DNA from: Novosphingobium endophyticum
GTDB lineage: Bacteria > Pseudomonadota > Alphaproteobacteria > Sphingomonadales > Sphingomonadaceae
Direction of reading: 5' to 3'
NCBI RefSeq assembly: GCF_014640675.1
Contig: NZ_BMHK01000004.1
Location: 1 to 64,000, forward strand
DNA: 64,000 bases
Position 1 is the stretch's first letter; the number at the start of each line of letters is the position of its first letter. The notes under the pieces were generated by a model, which saw only the letters and a list, made by a program, of their open reading frames with translations, was not told the origin of the DNA and searched no databases. Position numbers and translations under genes: made by a program. Below are positions 28,249 to 35,979 of the stretch, in pieces.

Positions 28249-30027
28249 TTACTGTGTGCCTTCGGCGTACCAGGTCTTGAACTCGGCGTATTGCGGCTTG
28301 TCCGTGGCATTGGCCTTGGGTTCGATCGGCACGTGGATCACGGTCGGGCCGCCGCGCTGATAGGCGCGCGCGATCGCCGGGCCGAGATCCTCGGCCCGCT
28401 GCACGAACTCGCCGGCGGCGCCGAAGCCTTCCGCGATCTTGTCGAAGCGGACCTTGTCCGACCAGTGGACGCCCGGCTCGGCGGTTCCTTCGCCGAAGTA
28501 GCCGCGGTAGACGCCGACCTCGAGACCCCACTGGAAATCGACGCCGACGACGATGACCAGCGGCAGGTTCTTGCGCACCGCCACTTCCAGTTCGCCGATG
28601 TGGAACAGGAAGGAGGAGTCGCTGGTCATCAGCATGCCGGGACGTGCCTGGCCGGTTTCGGCCTGATCGGCGAGCATCGCGCCGGTGGCGTAAGGCAGGC
28701 CGGTGCCGATGTGGCCGTAGTTCTGGTTCCAGACGACGTCGCGCGGCTTGGCCTGGTTGTAGGTCCAGGTGAAGACCACCGTGGCGCCGCCATCGCGGAT
28801 CATGATGCCGTCCTTGGGGAATGCCTTCGTCGCCTCGGTAATGAAGCGCGCTGTGTTCATCGGCACGTTGCCGGTGCCGTCGTCGCGGGTCGTCGATTCC
28901 TCATAGAGGTCGGCGATCTGTCCGGCTTCGCGCTCGATGTACTCGGTCAGGCTCGGATGGCCCGGCAGGTTCGCGCCCTGCAGCGCGCGCACGAGCTGCG
29001 GCACGACCGCGCGCACATCGCCGACGAGCGGAACGTCAAAGGAGCGGTTGACGCCGATCGCGGTCGGATCCTGCTGGACGTAGATCCACTTGCGGTTCGC
29101 CTCGTTGTCGACCCAGTGGCGCCAGCGGCCGTAATGGCTCGGCTCGCCCAGCTCCGTGGCAAGCGCAATCACCAGATCGCTCTCGATCACCGCGTCCACC
29201 GAGACTTCGGAAAAGCCATAAGGGAACGTGCGGTCTTCCAGGCCCGGAATGAACGAGGTGCCGCCCGAGGTCTGGATAACCGGGCACTGCATCAGGTCCG
29301 CCAGTTCCTTGACCTTCGCGCCCGAGCGCGTGGTGTGGACGGCGTGGCCGACCAGCAGGATCGGCTTCTTGGCGGCCTTGATGAGTTCGGCGGCCTCGGC
29401 GATGCGATCGCCGTCGGCACCCTGGCCCACCAGGCGGTACATGGACGGCGGCAGCGCGGCGGGAACGTCCAGTTCCTCGAGGATCACGTGGGCCGGATAC
29501 TCGATGTAGCACGGACCGGGCGTACCCGACATGGCGACGCGGAGCGCCTCGCGGATGATCTCGTCGGTCTGGTCGGCATATTCGATCGATCCCGAATACT
29601 TGACCGAGTCCTCGATCATTGGCTCCTGCCGGACGAACTGGATGCGGCCCCGGCGCACGCGGCGCTCGGTCACGCGCGCGCGCTGGCCGCCGAGGAAAAT
29701 GACCGGATCATTCTCGACCTTGGCGCACTGGATCGCCGGCATGGCATTGGCAAGGCCCGGACCGAGCGTCGCAATGCACAGCGCCGGCTTGCCGGTAATG
29801 CGCGAAGCCGCGGCCGCCATGTGGCCGGCCGAGGCCTCGTGATGCGGCGAAACGACCGTCCAGCCCCGCTTTTCGGCTTCCAGGAACAGGTGGACGAAGT
29901 TGGGATCGGGAATGCCGAACAGGGTCCGGATTCCCTCGGCCTCGAACAGGTCGAGAATGCGCTTGTAGACAGGGACGCCCTTTGACGCCGTCTGCGTGGC
30001 TTCCGTCTGGGGCTGGTCGTCGTACAT
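28249..30027 (-). CDS. Thiamine-diphosphate enzyme (acetolactate synthase-like / 2-hydroxyacyl-CoA lyase-like)
   Basis: 592 residues. The three ThDP-enzyme domains are present: PYR domain with the catalytic Glu in VVSPHHEASAGHMAAAASR, a central domain (VSVDAVIESDLVIALATELG), and PP domain. The PP metal motif is unusual: the common GDGSF is replaced by TSDSSFLF, keeping only the Asp, and the second ligand region LNNxxWG reads GVDFQWG. Start ATG 30027 (MYDDQPQ) fits the family; the frame continues upstream. With two CoA-transferase-type genes nearby it could cleave a 2-hydroxyacyl-CoA, but decarboxylase or carboligase activity is equally possible. Confidence 0.82.
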   Translation of the reverse strand: MYDDQPQTEATQTASKGVPVYKRILDLFEAEGIRTLFGIPDPNFVHLFLEAEKRGWTVVSPHHEASAGHMAAAASRITGKPALCIATLGPGLANAMPAIQCAKVENDPVIFLGGQRARVTERRVRRGRIQFVRQEPMIEDSVKYSGSIEYADQTDEIIREALRVAMSGTPGPCYIEYPAHVILEELDVPAALPPSMYRLVGQGADGDRIAEAAELIKAAKKPILLVGHAVHTTRSGAKVKELADLMQCPVIQTSGGTSFIPGLEDRTFPYGFSEVSVDAVIESDLVIALATELGEPSHYGRWRHWVDNEANRKWIYVQQDPTAIGVNRSFDVPLVGDVRAVVPQLVRALQGANLPGHPSLTEYIEREAGQIADLYEESTTRDDGTGNVPMNTARFITEATKAFPKDGIMIRDGGATVVFTWTYNQAKPRDVVWNQNYGHIGTGLPYATGAMLADQAETGQARPGMLMTSDSSFLFHIGELEVAVRKNLPLVIVVGVDFQWGLEVGVYRGYFGEGTAEPGVHWSDKVRFDKIAEGFGAAGEFVQRAEDLGPAIARAYQRGGPTVIHVPIEPKANATDKPQYAEFKTWYAEGTQ

Positions 30028-30178
30028 GTGGTGGCCTTTCTTCGATCTCGATCCTGGTGGTTTCGCGCCTGTCGGTTCCGCGGGGCGTGCCGTCATGTGC
30101 TCGGGGCGGCGTGACAGCCCCTCAGCCGAGCATGAACGTGCGGGTGGTTTTCAGTCACTCTCCCATGGTGCGGCCGCG

Positions 30179-30195
30179 TGACGCGCTTTGCGTCA
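30179..30195. promoter_or_regulatory. Inverted repeat TGACGC-N5-GCGTCA
   Basis: Perfect 6-bp arms around a 5-bp spacer, about 150 bp before the ThDP-enzyme start and 39 bp after the CoA-transferase stop. Possible operator for the ThDP-enzyme/ALDH genes. No regulator is assigned. Confidence 0.4.
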
Positions 30196-30219
30196 TTGAC
30201 TAAGCTCTTCCCGGCTCAA

Positions 30220-30237
30220 ATCAACAGCACTGTTTAC
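30220..30237. promoter_or_regulatory. Palindromic operator-like site AACAGCACTGTT
   Basis: Arms AACAG and CTGTT around CA. The 18-base site matches 15 of 18 positions with the reverse complement of the site at 37894-37911 in front of the monooxygenase gene. It overlaps the CoA-transferase stop and lies upstream of the ThDP-enzyme gene. Size and symmetry fit a TetR-type operator. Confidence 0.5.
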
Positions 30238-31460
30238 TTGGGGGCGTCAACTTTCTCAGCAATCGCCTCGGCGTTTCCGTCGAGTTCGGCAAGCACCGCC
30301 TGGTTGTCCTCGCCCAGCATCGGCGCCGCGCCGTGGACGCGGCCGGGCGTGGCCGAAAACCACGTCGGCACGCCCGGAAAGCGCACGGGGCCTTGCGCGG
30401 TTTCCACCTCCTCGAAAAAGCCGATGGCATTGAGGTGCTTGTTGTCGAACAGTTCGTCGGTCGAGCGCAGCGGCGCGCAGGGGATATGCAGCGCCCGCAG
30501 GGTGTCCAGCCATTCCTGCGTGGTGCGGGTCAGAAACGTCTCGCCCAGCAGGCCGTAGACGCGCCCGATCTGCCGGGCGCGCTTTTCCAGCGTGGAGAAT
30601 TCCTCGCCCCGGTCGCCAATGGCCCATTCCGGTCGGATCGCCTCGATGAAGGCGTCCCAGTGCTTGTCGTTGTAGACCAGCGCGGCGATGTAGCCGTCGC
30701 TGGTCCTGTACGGGCGGCGGTTTCTTTCGACCGCGCGGTGATAATGCGCGGGCGTGGTCGGGGGCGAGAATATCGCGCCGTTGGCATGCTCGACCAGCAT
30801 GAACGAGCTCATCGCCTCGAACATCGTCACTTCGACTTCCTGGCCCTCTCCCTTGCTCCGGCCGCCGGTTCGCTCGCGGTGGAATAGAGCCATCATCGTC
30901 GCATGGAGCGCGTGCAGGCCCGCCACCTTGTCGGCCATGATCGTGGCGACATAGCCCGGCTCGCCGTTCATCAGACCCTGGACGTAGGGAATGCCGCATT
31001 CGGCCTGGATGGTGTCGTCATAGGCCGGCTTGTCCGCCTCGGGGCCGCGCCGCGAGTAGCCGTAGCAGTTGGTGTAGACGATATCCGGCCGGATCGCGCG
31101 CACCGCCTCGTAGTCGAACCCGAGTTTGCGGATCGCGCTGCCGCGCATCGAATGGATGAAGACGTCGGCGGTGGCGATCAGGCGGCGCAGCGTCTCCTTG
31201 TCCTGGTCCTGGCGCAAGTCGAGCATGACCCCGCGCTTGCCGCGATTCACGTTGACGTAGATGCCGCCCATGCCCGGCACCGGCCCCTGGCTGATCCAGC
31301 GCGTATTGTCTCCTGCGGGCGGCTCGATCTTGATGACCTCCGCGCCCATGTCGGCCATGATCTGGGTGGCATAGGGACCGAAGACGACGCTCGTCAGGTC
31401 GATCACGCGCAGTCCGGCAAGCGGCCCGCTGCGGTCCTGTGGCTTTGCCGGGGCGGTCAT
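30234..31460 (-). CDS. CaiB/BaiF-type (family III) CoA-transferase
   Basis: 408 residues. The N-terminus LAGLRVIDLTSVVFGPYATQ with MADMGAEVIKIEPPAGD is the family III signature. The CoA-binding strand NRGKRGVMLDLRQ follows, and the expected catalytic Asp lies in TIMADKVAGLHALHA. It moves CoA from one acyl group to an acid, activating a substrate for beta-oxidation. Start ATG 31460 follows GGAG; the ATGs at 31472 and 31475 are alternatives. It is divergent from the acyl-CoA dehydrogenase across a 164-bp promoter region, suggesting shared control. Confidence 0.92.
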   Translation of the reverse strand: MTAPAKPQDRSGPLAGLRVIDLTSVVFGPYATQIMADMGAEVIKIEPPAGDNTRWISQGPVPGMGGIYVNVNRGKRGVMLDLRQDQDKETLRRLIATADVFIHSMRGSAIRKLGFDYEAVRAIRPDIVYTNCYGYSRRGPEADKPAYDDTIQAECGIPYVQGLMNGEPGYVATIMADKVAGLHALHATMMALFHRERTGGRSKGEGQEVEVTMFEAMSSFMLVEHANGAIFSPPTTPAHYHRAVERNRRPYRTSDGYIAALVYNDKHWDAFIEAIRPEWAIGDRGEEFSTLEKRARQIGRVYGLLGETFLTRTTQEWLDTLRALHIPCAPLRSTDELFDNKHLNAIGFFEEVETAQGPVRFPGVPTWFSATPGRVHGAAPMLGEDNQAVLAELDGNAEAIAEKVDAPK

Positions 31461-31534
31461 TGTTTTCTCCATCATCCGTAAGGGTCCGATAGCGCAGCCC
31501 TGCCGTCAAATCCATGCGTATTTTCGTTCATCAG

Positions 31535-31562
31535 GCGCATAGTCGCACAATGTCGGTTGTGC
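31535..31562. promoter_or_regulatory. Shared motif GCGCA-N4-CGCACAA overlapping the repeat GCACAA-N6-TTGTGC
   Basis: In the divergent promoter of the CoA-transferase and acyl-CoA dehydrogenase genes. GCGCA-N4-CGCACAA at 31535-31550 recurs exactly in its 12 fixed bases at 43725-43740 before the Rieske gene. The inverted repeat with 6-bp arms occupies 31545-31562. Likely binding site of a cluster regulator not encoded in the window. Confidence 0.45.
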
Positions 31563-31624
31563 CGGCCGCCGCGCGCTGCTAAATCCCCGCGCCGGAACCG
31601 AACCGGCAAGGAAGGCCAAATCCC

Positions 31625-32791
31625 TTGGATTTCTCATTCACCGAAGACCAGCAGAACATCCGCGAGGCGGTCCTCAAGCACTGCTCGCAGTTTTCCGACG
31701 AGTACTGGCTCGAAAAGGACCGCTCGGGCGAGTGGCCCCACGAGTTTCACAAGTCGATGGCCGAAGCCGGATGGCTGGGCGTCGCCATGCCCGAAGCGGT
31801 GGGCGGCGCGGGGCTGGGGATCACCGAGGCGGCGGTGATGATGCAGGCCGTGGCGGAAAGCGGCGGAGGGATTGCGGCGGCATCGACGATCCACGGGCCG
31901 GTCTTCGGGCTCGAGCCGGTGATCCTGTTCGGTACGCCCGAACAGCAGCAGCGCATGATCCCCCCGATCCTCTCGGGCGAGGAGAAGATGTGCTTTGCCG
32001 TGACCGAGCCCAACACCGGGCTCGACACCACCAGCCTCAAGACGCGGGCCGAGAAAGTGCCGGGCGGCTACAAGGTCAATGGCGAGAAGATCTGGATCAC
32101 CAACGCCCACGTGGCCGATCGCATGCTCCTGATCGCGCGCACCACGCCGCTCGAGGAGGTCAAGCGCAAGACAGACGGGCTGACCCTGTTCTACTGCAAG
32201 CTCGACCACGAGAAGGTGGAGCACCGGCTGATCCCGAAGATGGGACGCCACGCGGTCGGCTCGAACATGCTGTTCATCTCCGACCTGTTCATTCCCGAGG
32301 AAGACCGCATCGGCGAGGAAGGGCAGGGCTTCAGGATCCTGCTCCAGGGCCTCAACCCCGAGCGCGTGCTGCTCGGCGCCGAGGCGACGGGGCTGGGCCG
32401 CGTGGCGATCCAGAAGGCTTCGCGCTATGCCCGCGAACGCATCGTCTTCGGCCGGCCGATCGGCCAGAACCAGGGCATCCAGCACCCGCTCGCCAAGGCC
32501 TGGATGCAGGTCGAGGCGGCGAGCCTGATGGTGTTCAAGGCCGCGAGCCTGTTCGACAAGGGCGAGGACTGCGGCGTCGAGGCCAACACCGCCAAGTTCC
32601 TGGCGGCAGAGGCGGGATACGAGGCTTGCCAGACGGCGGTCATGTCGATGGGCGGCATGGGCTATGCGCAGGAGTATCACGTCGAGCGCTACCTTCGCGA
32701 AGTGCTGATCCCCCGCATCGCTCCGGTCAGCCCGCACCAGATCATGAACTACATCGCAGAGAGGGTTTTGGGGCTGCCGAAGTCGTATTGA
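31625..32791 (+). CDS. Acyl-CoA dehydrogenase
   Basis: 388 residues, full length. The start is TTG at 31625 (MDFSFTEDQQNIREAV, the common opening of the family), preceded by AGGAAGG. FAD-binding and substrate motifs include MCFAVTEPNTGLDTTS and KIWITNAHVADRMLL. The C-terminal helix has GMGYAQEYHVERYLRE and RIAPVSPHQIMNYIAERVLG. The usual YEGT motif holding the catalytic Glu in short/medium-chain enzymes is replaced by IAPVSP. The base must then come from elsewhere, as in isovaleryl- or long-chain-type enzymes, or the reaction differs. First gene of a four-gene plus-strand run. Confidence 0.92.
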   Translation: MDFSFTEDQQNIREAVLKHCSQFSDEYWLEKDRSGEWPHEFHKSMAEAGWLGVAMPEAVGGAGLGITEAAVMMQAVAESGGGIAAASTIHGPVFGLEPVILFGTPEQQQRMIPPILSGEEKMCFAVTEPNTGLDTTSLKTRAEKVPGGYKVNGEKIWITNAHVADRMLLIARTTPLEEVKRKTDGLTLFYCKLDHEKVEHRLIPKMGRHAVGSNMLFISDLFIPEEDRIGEEGQGFRILLQGLNPERVLLGAEATGLGRVAIQKASRYARERIVFGRPIGQNQGIQHPLAKAWMQVEAASLMVFKAASLFDKGEDCGVEANTAKFLAAEAGYEACQTAVMSMGGMGYAQEYHVERYLREVLIPRIAPVSPHQIMNYIAERVLGLPKSY

Positions 32792-32802
32792 GGCGATCTT
32801 TG

Positions 32803-32910
32803 CGTCATCCCGGACTTGCTCCGGGACCGGCGCCGGTGTTTACGAGCGAGGTTGCGCGAGACGTAGCGCCGAACGACTGCCACCGGTCCCGGAGCACGTC
32901 CGGGATGACG
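32803..32910. repeat. Palindromic intergenic repeat, GTCATCCCGGAC type
   Basis: Left arm CGTCATCCCGGACTTGCTCC with GGGACCGG, right arm CCGGTCCCGGAGCACGTCC with GGGATGACG, about 50 bp apart. This is a frequent repeat in Sphingomonadales genomes and could form a long hairpin in the mRNA just before the CitE-like gene. Confidence 0.7.
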
Positions 32911-32922
32911 AAGGGAAAAGAA

Positions 32923-33813
32923 ATGCCCGTTACCAACGAACCCGTCACCGCCCGCTCCTGGCTCTTCGCGCCGGGCGATAGCGAGAAGAAGATGACCAAG
33001 GCGATGGAGGGCGAGGCCGACATCGTCCTCATCGACCTCGAGGACGCGGTCGCGCCCGACAACAAGGCGAGCGCCCGCCCGATGGTCCACGACTTTATCA
33101 AGGCCCATCCCGAGCAGCGCCACCGCCTGTGGGTGCGTATCAATCCGTTCGACGGCCCCTATGCCCTGGCCGATCTCGCCGCGATCGTGCCGGCCCGTCC
33201 CGGCGGGATCATGCTGCCCAAGGTCTATGGCCGCGCCGAGGTCGAAAAGCTGGACCACTGCCTCTCCGTGCTGGAAGTGGCGAACGGCGTGGAGGAAGGC
33301 TCCACCCCGGTGATCGTCCTCATCACCGAGACCGCCGAAGCAATGTTCCATACCGGCGACTACAAGGGCGCGCCGCGCGTCGTGGCGCTGACCTGGGGGG
33401 CGGAAGACCTTGCGGATTCGGTCGGTGCCAGCTCGAACAAGAACGACGACGGCTCCTACAGCTTCACCTACGAACTGGCGCGCAGCCTGACCGTGCTCGG
33501 CGCCGCGGCCGCCGGCGTGACCGCGATCGAGACGATCAGCGCCGACTTCAGGGATCTCGATGCTCTGAAAGCGCGAGCCGAAAGGGTACGCCGCGACGGC
33601 TTTCGGGGAATGATGGCGATCCATCCGGCGCAGGTGCCGGTGATCAACGCCGCCTTCACGCCCACCGAGGAGGAAATCGCCGAGGCCCAGGAAATCGTCG
33701 ACCTCTTCGCCGCCAACCCCGGCGTCGGCGCGATCGGCTGGAAGGGCGGCATGCTCGATCGCCCGTACCTCGCGCGCGCCGAGCGGCTGCTGCGGCAGGC
33801 GGGAACGCTGTGA
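32923..33813 (+). CDS. HpcH/HpaI-family (CitE-like) acyl-CoA lyase or thioesterase
   Basis: 296 residues. The CitE-like TIM barrel is clear: RSWLFAPGDSEKKMTKAM, then DIVLIDLEDAVAPDNKASAR with acidic metal-site residues, and ALTWGAEDLADSVGAS. The protein ends in a helical arm (GWKGGMLDRPYLARAERLL). Family members split citramalyl-, malyl- or methylmalyl-CoA-type substrates. With a CoA-transferase and a crotonase in the same run the set resembles itaconate-type dissimilation (activation, hydration, cleavage), but the substrate cannot be fixed. ATG 32923 follows AAGGGAAAAGA; the upstream open frame is a shadow of the acyl-CoA dehydrogenase gene and the repeat. Confidence 0.88.
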   Translation: MPVTNEPVTARSWLFAPGDSEKKMTKAMEGEADIVLIDLEDAVAPDNKASARPMVHDFIKAHPEQRHRLWVRINPFDGPYALADLAAIVPARPGGIMLPKVYGRAEVEKLDHCLSVLEVANGVEEGSTPVIVLITETAEAMFHTGDYKGAPRVVALTWGAEDLADSVGASSNKNDDGSYSFTYELARSLTVLGAAAAGVTAIETISADFRDLDALKARAERVRRDGFRGMMAIHPAQVPVINAAFTPTEEEIAEAQEIVDLFAANPGVGAIGWKGGMLDRPYLARAERLLRQAGTL

Positions 33814-33826
33814 GCCCAAACCCGGT

Positions 33827-33861
33827 CCCGCCCGTCCTGCGCTTGTCGAAGGATGGGCGGG
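33827..33861. repeat. Short hairpin repeat, CCCGCCC...GGGCGGG
   Basis: Arms CCCGCCCGTCCT and AAGGATGGGCGGG around GCGCTTGTCG, between the CitE-like and CoA-hydrolase/transferase genes. It carries the CTTGTCGAAGG core also seen at 54785-54857, a common sphingomonad intergenic element. Confidence 0.55.
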
Positions 33862-33883
33862 GTTGGGGCAGCGGGCGGACCGA

Positions 33884-35155
33884 ATGACTGAAACCGTCCT
33901 TCCCGATACGCTCGACCTTTCGAAGTACCTGCGCCGCGGCGACCGGATCGTCTTCGGCCAGGCCTGCGGCGAACCGACCACGCTGGTCGAAGCGCTGATC
34001 GGGCAGGGCGCGGCAATCGGCGATCTCGGCGCCTTCATCGCGACCAGCTTTTCCGGTCTGTTCACGCCGGAAACAGCAAGTGCCTTCCGCCTTTCCAGCA
34101 TGGGCGCGATCGGTGCGCTGCGCGCCATGGCCAGGGCTCACGCGCTGGAGGTGATTCCCCTCCATGTCAGCCAGATCGCGCCGCTGATCGAAAGCGGGGT
34201 GATGCCCTGCGACGCGGCGATGATACAGGTCAGCCCGGCGGACGCGCAGGGTAACCATTCGTGCGGCCTGATCTCCGACTACGTGCGCGCCGCCGCGAGC
34301 AAGGCGCGCGTGGTGATCGCCGAAGTCAACGAACAGGTGCCCCGAGTGCCCGGCGAGACGATCCCGGCCTCGGCCATCGACGTGGCCGTGAAAGTCAGCC
34401 GCGCGCCGGTGGAAGTGCCGCCCGCGAAGATCGGCCCGGTTGATGAGGCTATCGCGCGGAATTGTGCCGAATATATCGGCGACGGTTCGGTGATCCAGAC
34501 TGGGGTGGGCGCGGTGCCCGATGCCATCCTGCGCCTGCTACGCGATCGCAGGGATCTGGGCGTCCACTCCGGCATGCTGGGCGACGGGCTGGTCGATCTG
34601 GCCGAAGCGGGCGTGCTGACCAACGCGCGCAAGGAGATCGACCGGGGCGTCTCGATCAACGGCGCGCTGATCGGCACGCGGCGGCTCTATGACTGGGCGC
34701 ATGACAACCCCGCGATCCGCATGACGCCGACGAGCTACACCCACGACGCCAGCGTGCTGGCCCGGCTTTCGCGCCTCGTCACGATCAACTCGGCGCTGGA
34801 CGTGGACCTCACCGGTCAGGTCAACGCGGAGCAGTCGGGCATGGCCTATCTTGGCGGAACCGGCGGACAGGTGGATTTCGTGCGCGCCGGTGCCCGCTCG
34901 CCGGGCGGCGCCTCGCTGACGGTGCTTGCTTCCACCGCCAGGGGCGGCTCGGTGAGCAGGATCGTGCCCGCGCTCTCGGGGCCGGTTACCACCGCGCGCA
35001 GCGAAGTCGACGTGGTCGTCACCGAGTACGGCGCGGCGGAACTGAAAGGGCAGTCACTGGCGCAGCGAGCGCGGCGGCTGGTGAGAATCGCGCATCCCGA
35101 TTTCCGCGAAGAACTGGAGCGCACCGCGTTCGAGATCGCAAAACGAGGATTTTGA
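33884..35155 (+). CDS. Acetyl-CoA hydrolase/transferase family (class I CoA-transferase) protein
   Basis: 423 residues. Two-domain class I CoA-transferase of the Cat1/4-hydroxybutyrate group: GVGAVPDAILRLLRDRRDLG, DLTGQVNAEQSGMAYLGGTG, VVTEYGAAELKGQSLAQRAR. In AbfT-like enzymes the catalytic Glu sits in a LGIH(S/T)EM motif. Here it reads LGVHSGMLGDGLVDLAEAG, so the Glu position is Gly. The protein may use another residue, be a hydrolase-type relative, or have lost classical transferase chemistry. The start is ATG 33884 after a hairpin repeat; it lies 3 bp before the crotonase gene. Confidence 0.87.
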   Translation: MTETVLPDTLDLSKYLRRGDRIVFGQACGEPTTLVEALIGQGAAIGDLGAFIATSFSGLFTPETASAFRLSSMGAIGALRAMARAHALEVIPLHVSQIAPLIESGVMPCDAAMIQVSPADAQGNHSCGLISDYVRAAASKARVVIAEVNEQVPRVPGETIPASAIDVAVKVSRAPVEVPPAKIGPVDEAIARNCAEYIGDGSVIQTGVGAVPDAILRLLRDRRDLGVHSGMLGDGLVDLAEAGVLTNARKEIDRGVSINGALIGTRRLYDWAHDNPAIRMTPTSYTHDASVLARLSRLVTINSALDVDLTGQVNAEQSGMAYLGGTGGQVDFVRAGARSPGGASLTVLASTARGGSVSRIVPALSGPVTTARSEVDVVVTEYGAAELKGQSLAQRARRLVRIAHPDFREELERTAFEIAKRGF

Positions 35156-35158
35156 CCG

Positions 35159-35926
35159 ATGACCGATGCCGTCCTTTTCGACATCCGCGACGAGGAAATC
35201 GCGGTGATAACCATCAACCGCCCGGACCAGCGCAACTGTCTGGGCCGCGAGGTGCGCGAAGGTCTTCGCGGCGCGTGGGACCGTTTCGAGCGCGACCCGT
35301 CGCTGCGTATCGCCATTCTCACGGGCAGCGGCGACAAGGTCTTCTGCGCGGGCGGCGATCTCAAGGAGATGGTCGAAACCGGCATGACGGTCCCGCCGCG
35401 CGAAATGTACGCGCTGCCTTACGACACGGTCGAACTTTCCAAGCCGACCATCGCGGCGGTGGGTGGCCATGCCTTTGCCGGCGGCTGGATGATCGCGCAG
35501 GCCTGCGACCTGTGCGTTGCCTCGACCAACGCGACCTTCGCGATTACCGAGGTGCGGGTGGGGCGGGGCAGCCCATGGGCCGCGCCGCTGATCCATATGA
35601 TCCCGCAGCGGATCATGATGGAGCTCATGCTCACCGGAAAGCCGATCACGGCTGAGCGCGCATACGAGATCGGTCTCGTCAATCGCCTCGCCCAGCCGGG
35701 CGGGGCGCTCGATGCCGCCCTCGAACTGGCGACAGAAGTGCTCGAAGGGGCGCCGCTTTCGGTCAAGGCCGCGCGCGAGACGGTGATGCTGGCGACCGAG
35801 ATGGGCCGTTCCGCCGCGCTCCGGGCCGCCCGCGCCGCGCACGATCAGGCCTATAATTCGCAGGACGCGCAGGAAGGGCCGCGCGCCTTCGCGGAGAAGC
35901 GCAGGCCGGTCTGGAAAGGCTGCTGA
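35159..35926 (+). CDS. Enoyl-CoA hydratase/isomerase (crotonase) family protein
   Basis: 255 residues, usual length. Oxyanion-hole motifs are seen: VFCAGGDLKEM and AAVGGHAFAGGWMIAQACDL. In classical hydratases the second motif contains GGGCEL with catalytic Glu144; here it reads AGGWMI, so that Glu is Met. The second Glu (ITEVRVG, Glu164 position) is kept. With one acid only, isomerase, hydrolase or a relaxed hydratase activity is likely. ATG 35159 starts 3 bp after the preceding stop. It is the last gene of the plus-strand run and faces a terminator shared with the monooxygenase gene. Confidence 0.9.
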   Translation: MTDAVLFDIRDEEIAVITINRPDQRNCLGREVREGLRGAWDRFERDPSLRIAILTGSGDKVFCAGGDLKEMVETGMTVPPREMYALPYDTVELSKPTIAAVGGHAFAGGWMIAQACDLCVASTNATFAITEVRVGRGSPWAAPLIHMIPQRIMMELMLTGKPITAERAYEIGLVNRLAQPGGALDAALELATEVLEGAPLSVKAARETVMLATEMGRSAALRAARAAHDQAYNSQDAQEGPRAFAEKRRPVWKGC

Positions 35927-35938
35927 GCGTCCGGCCGG

Positions 35939-35977
35939 CGCCGCCCCGGTCTTGGGGCCGGGGACGGCCGCCTTTTT
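35939..35977. terminator. Bidirectional terminator hairpin with T run
   Basis: Stem GCCGCCCCGG / CCGGGGACGGC around TCTTGGGG, followed by CGCCTTTTT, between convergent crotonase and monooxygenase genes. The T run suits the plus strand. Confidence 0.65.
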
Positions 35978-35979
35978 GC

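Noticed and set aside
26538..30000. Long plus-strand open frames of 530 and 640 codons opposite the aldehyde dehydrogenase and ThDP-enzyme genes
   Set aside because: They are antisense shadows in GC-rich DNA. Their translations are Arg/His/Asp-rich without known motifs, while the minus strand has complete conserved enzymes.
31732..32922. Upstream extension of the CitE-like frame
   Set aside because: It overlaps the acyl-CoA dehydrogenase gene in another frame and crosses a palindromic repeat; the family N-terminus starts at 32923.
32923..35926. Direct assignment of the CitE-like, CoA-transferase and crotonase genes as the itaconate pathway (ccl, ict, ich)
   Set aside because: The crotonase is not the MaoC-type hydratase of the known pathway and the CoA-transferase lacks the usual catalytic Glu, so the naming would be unsafe.
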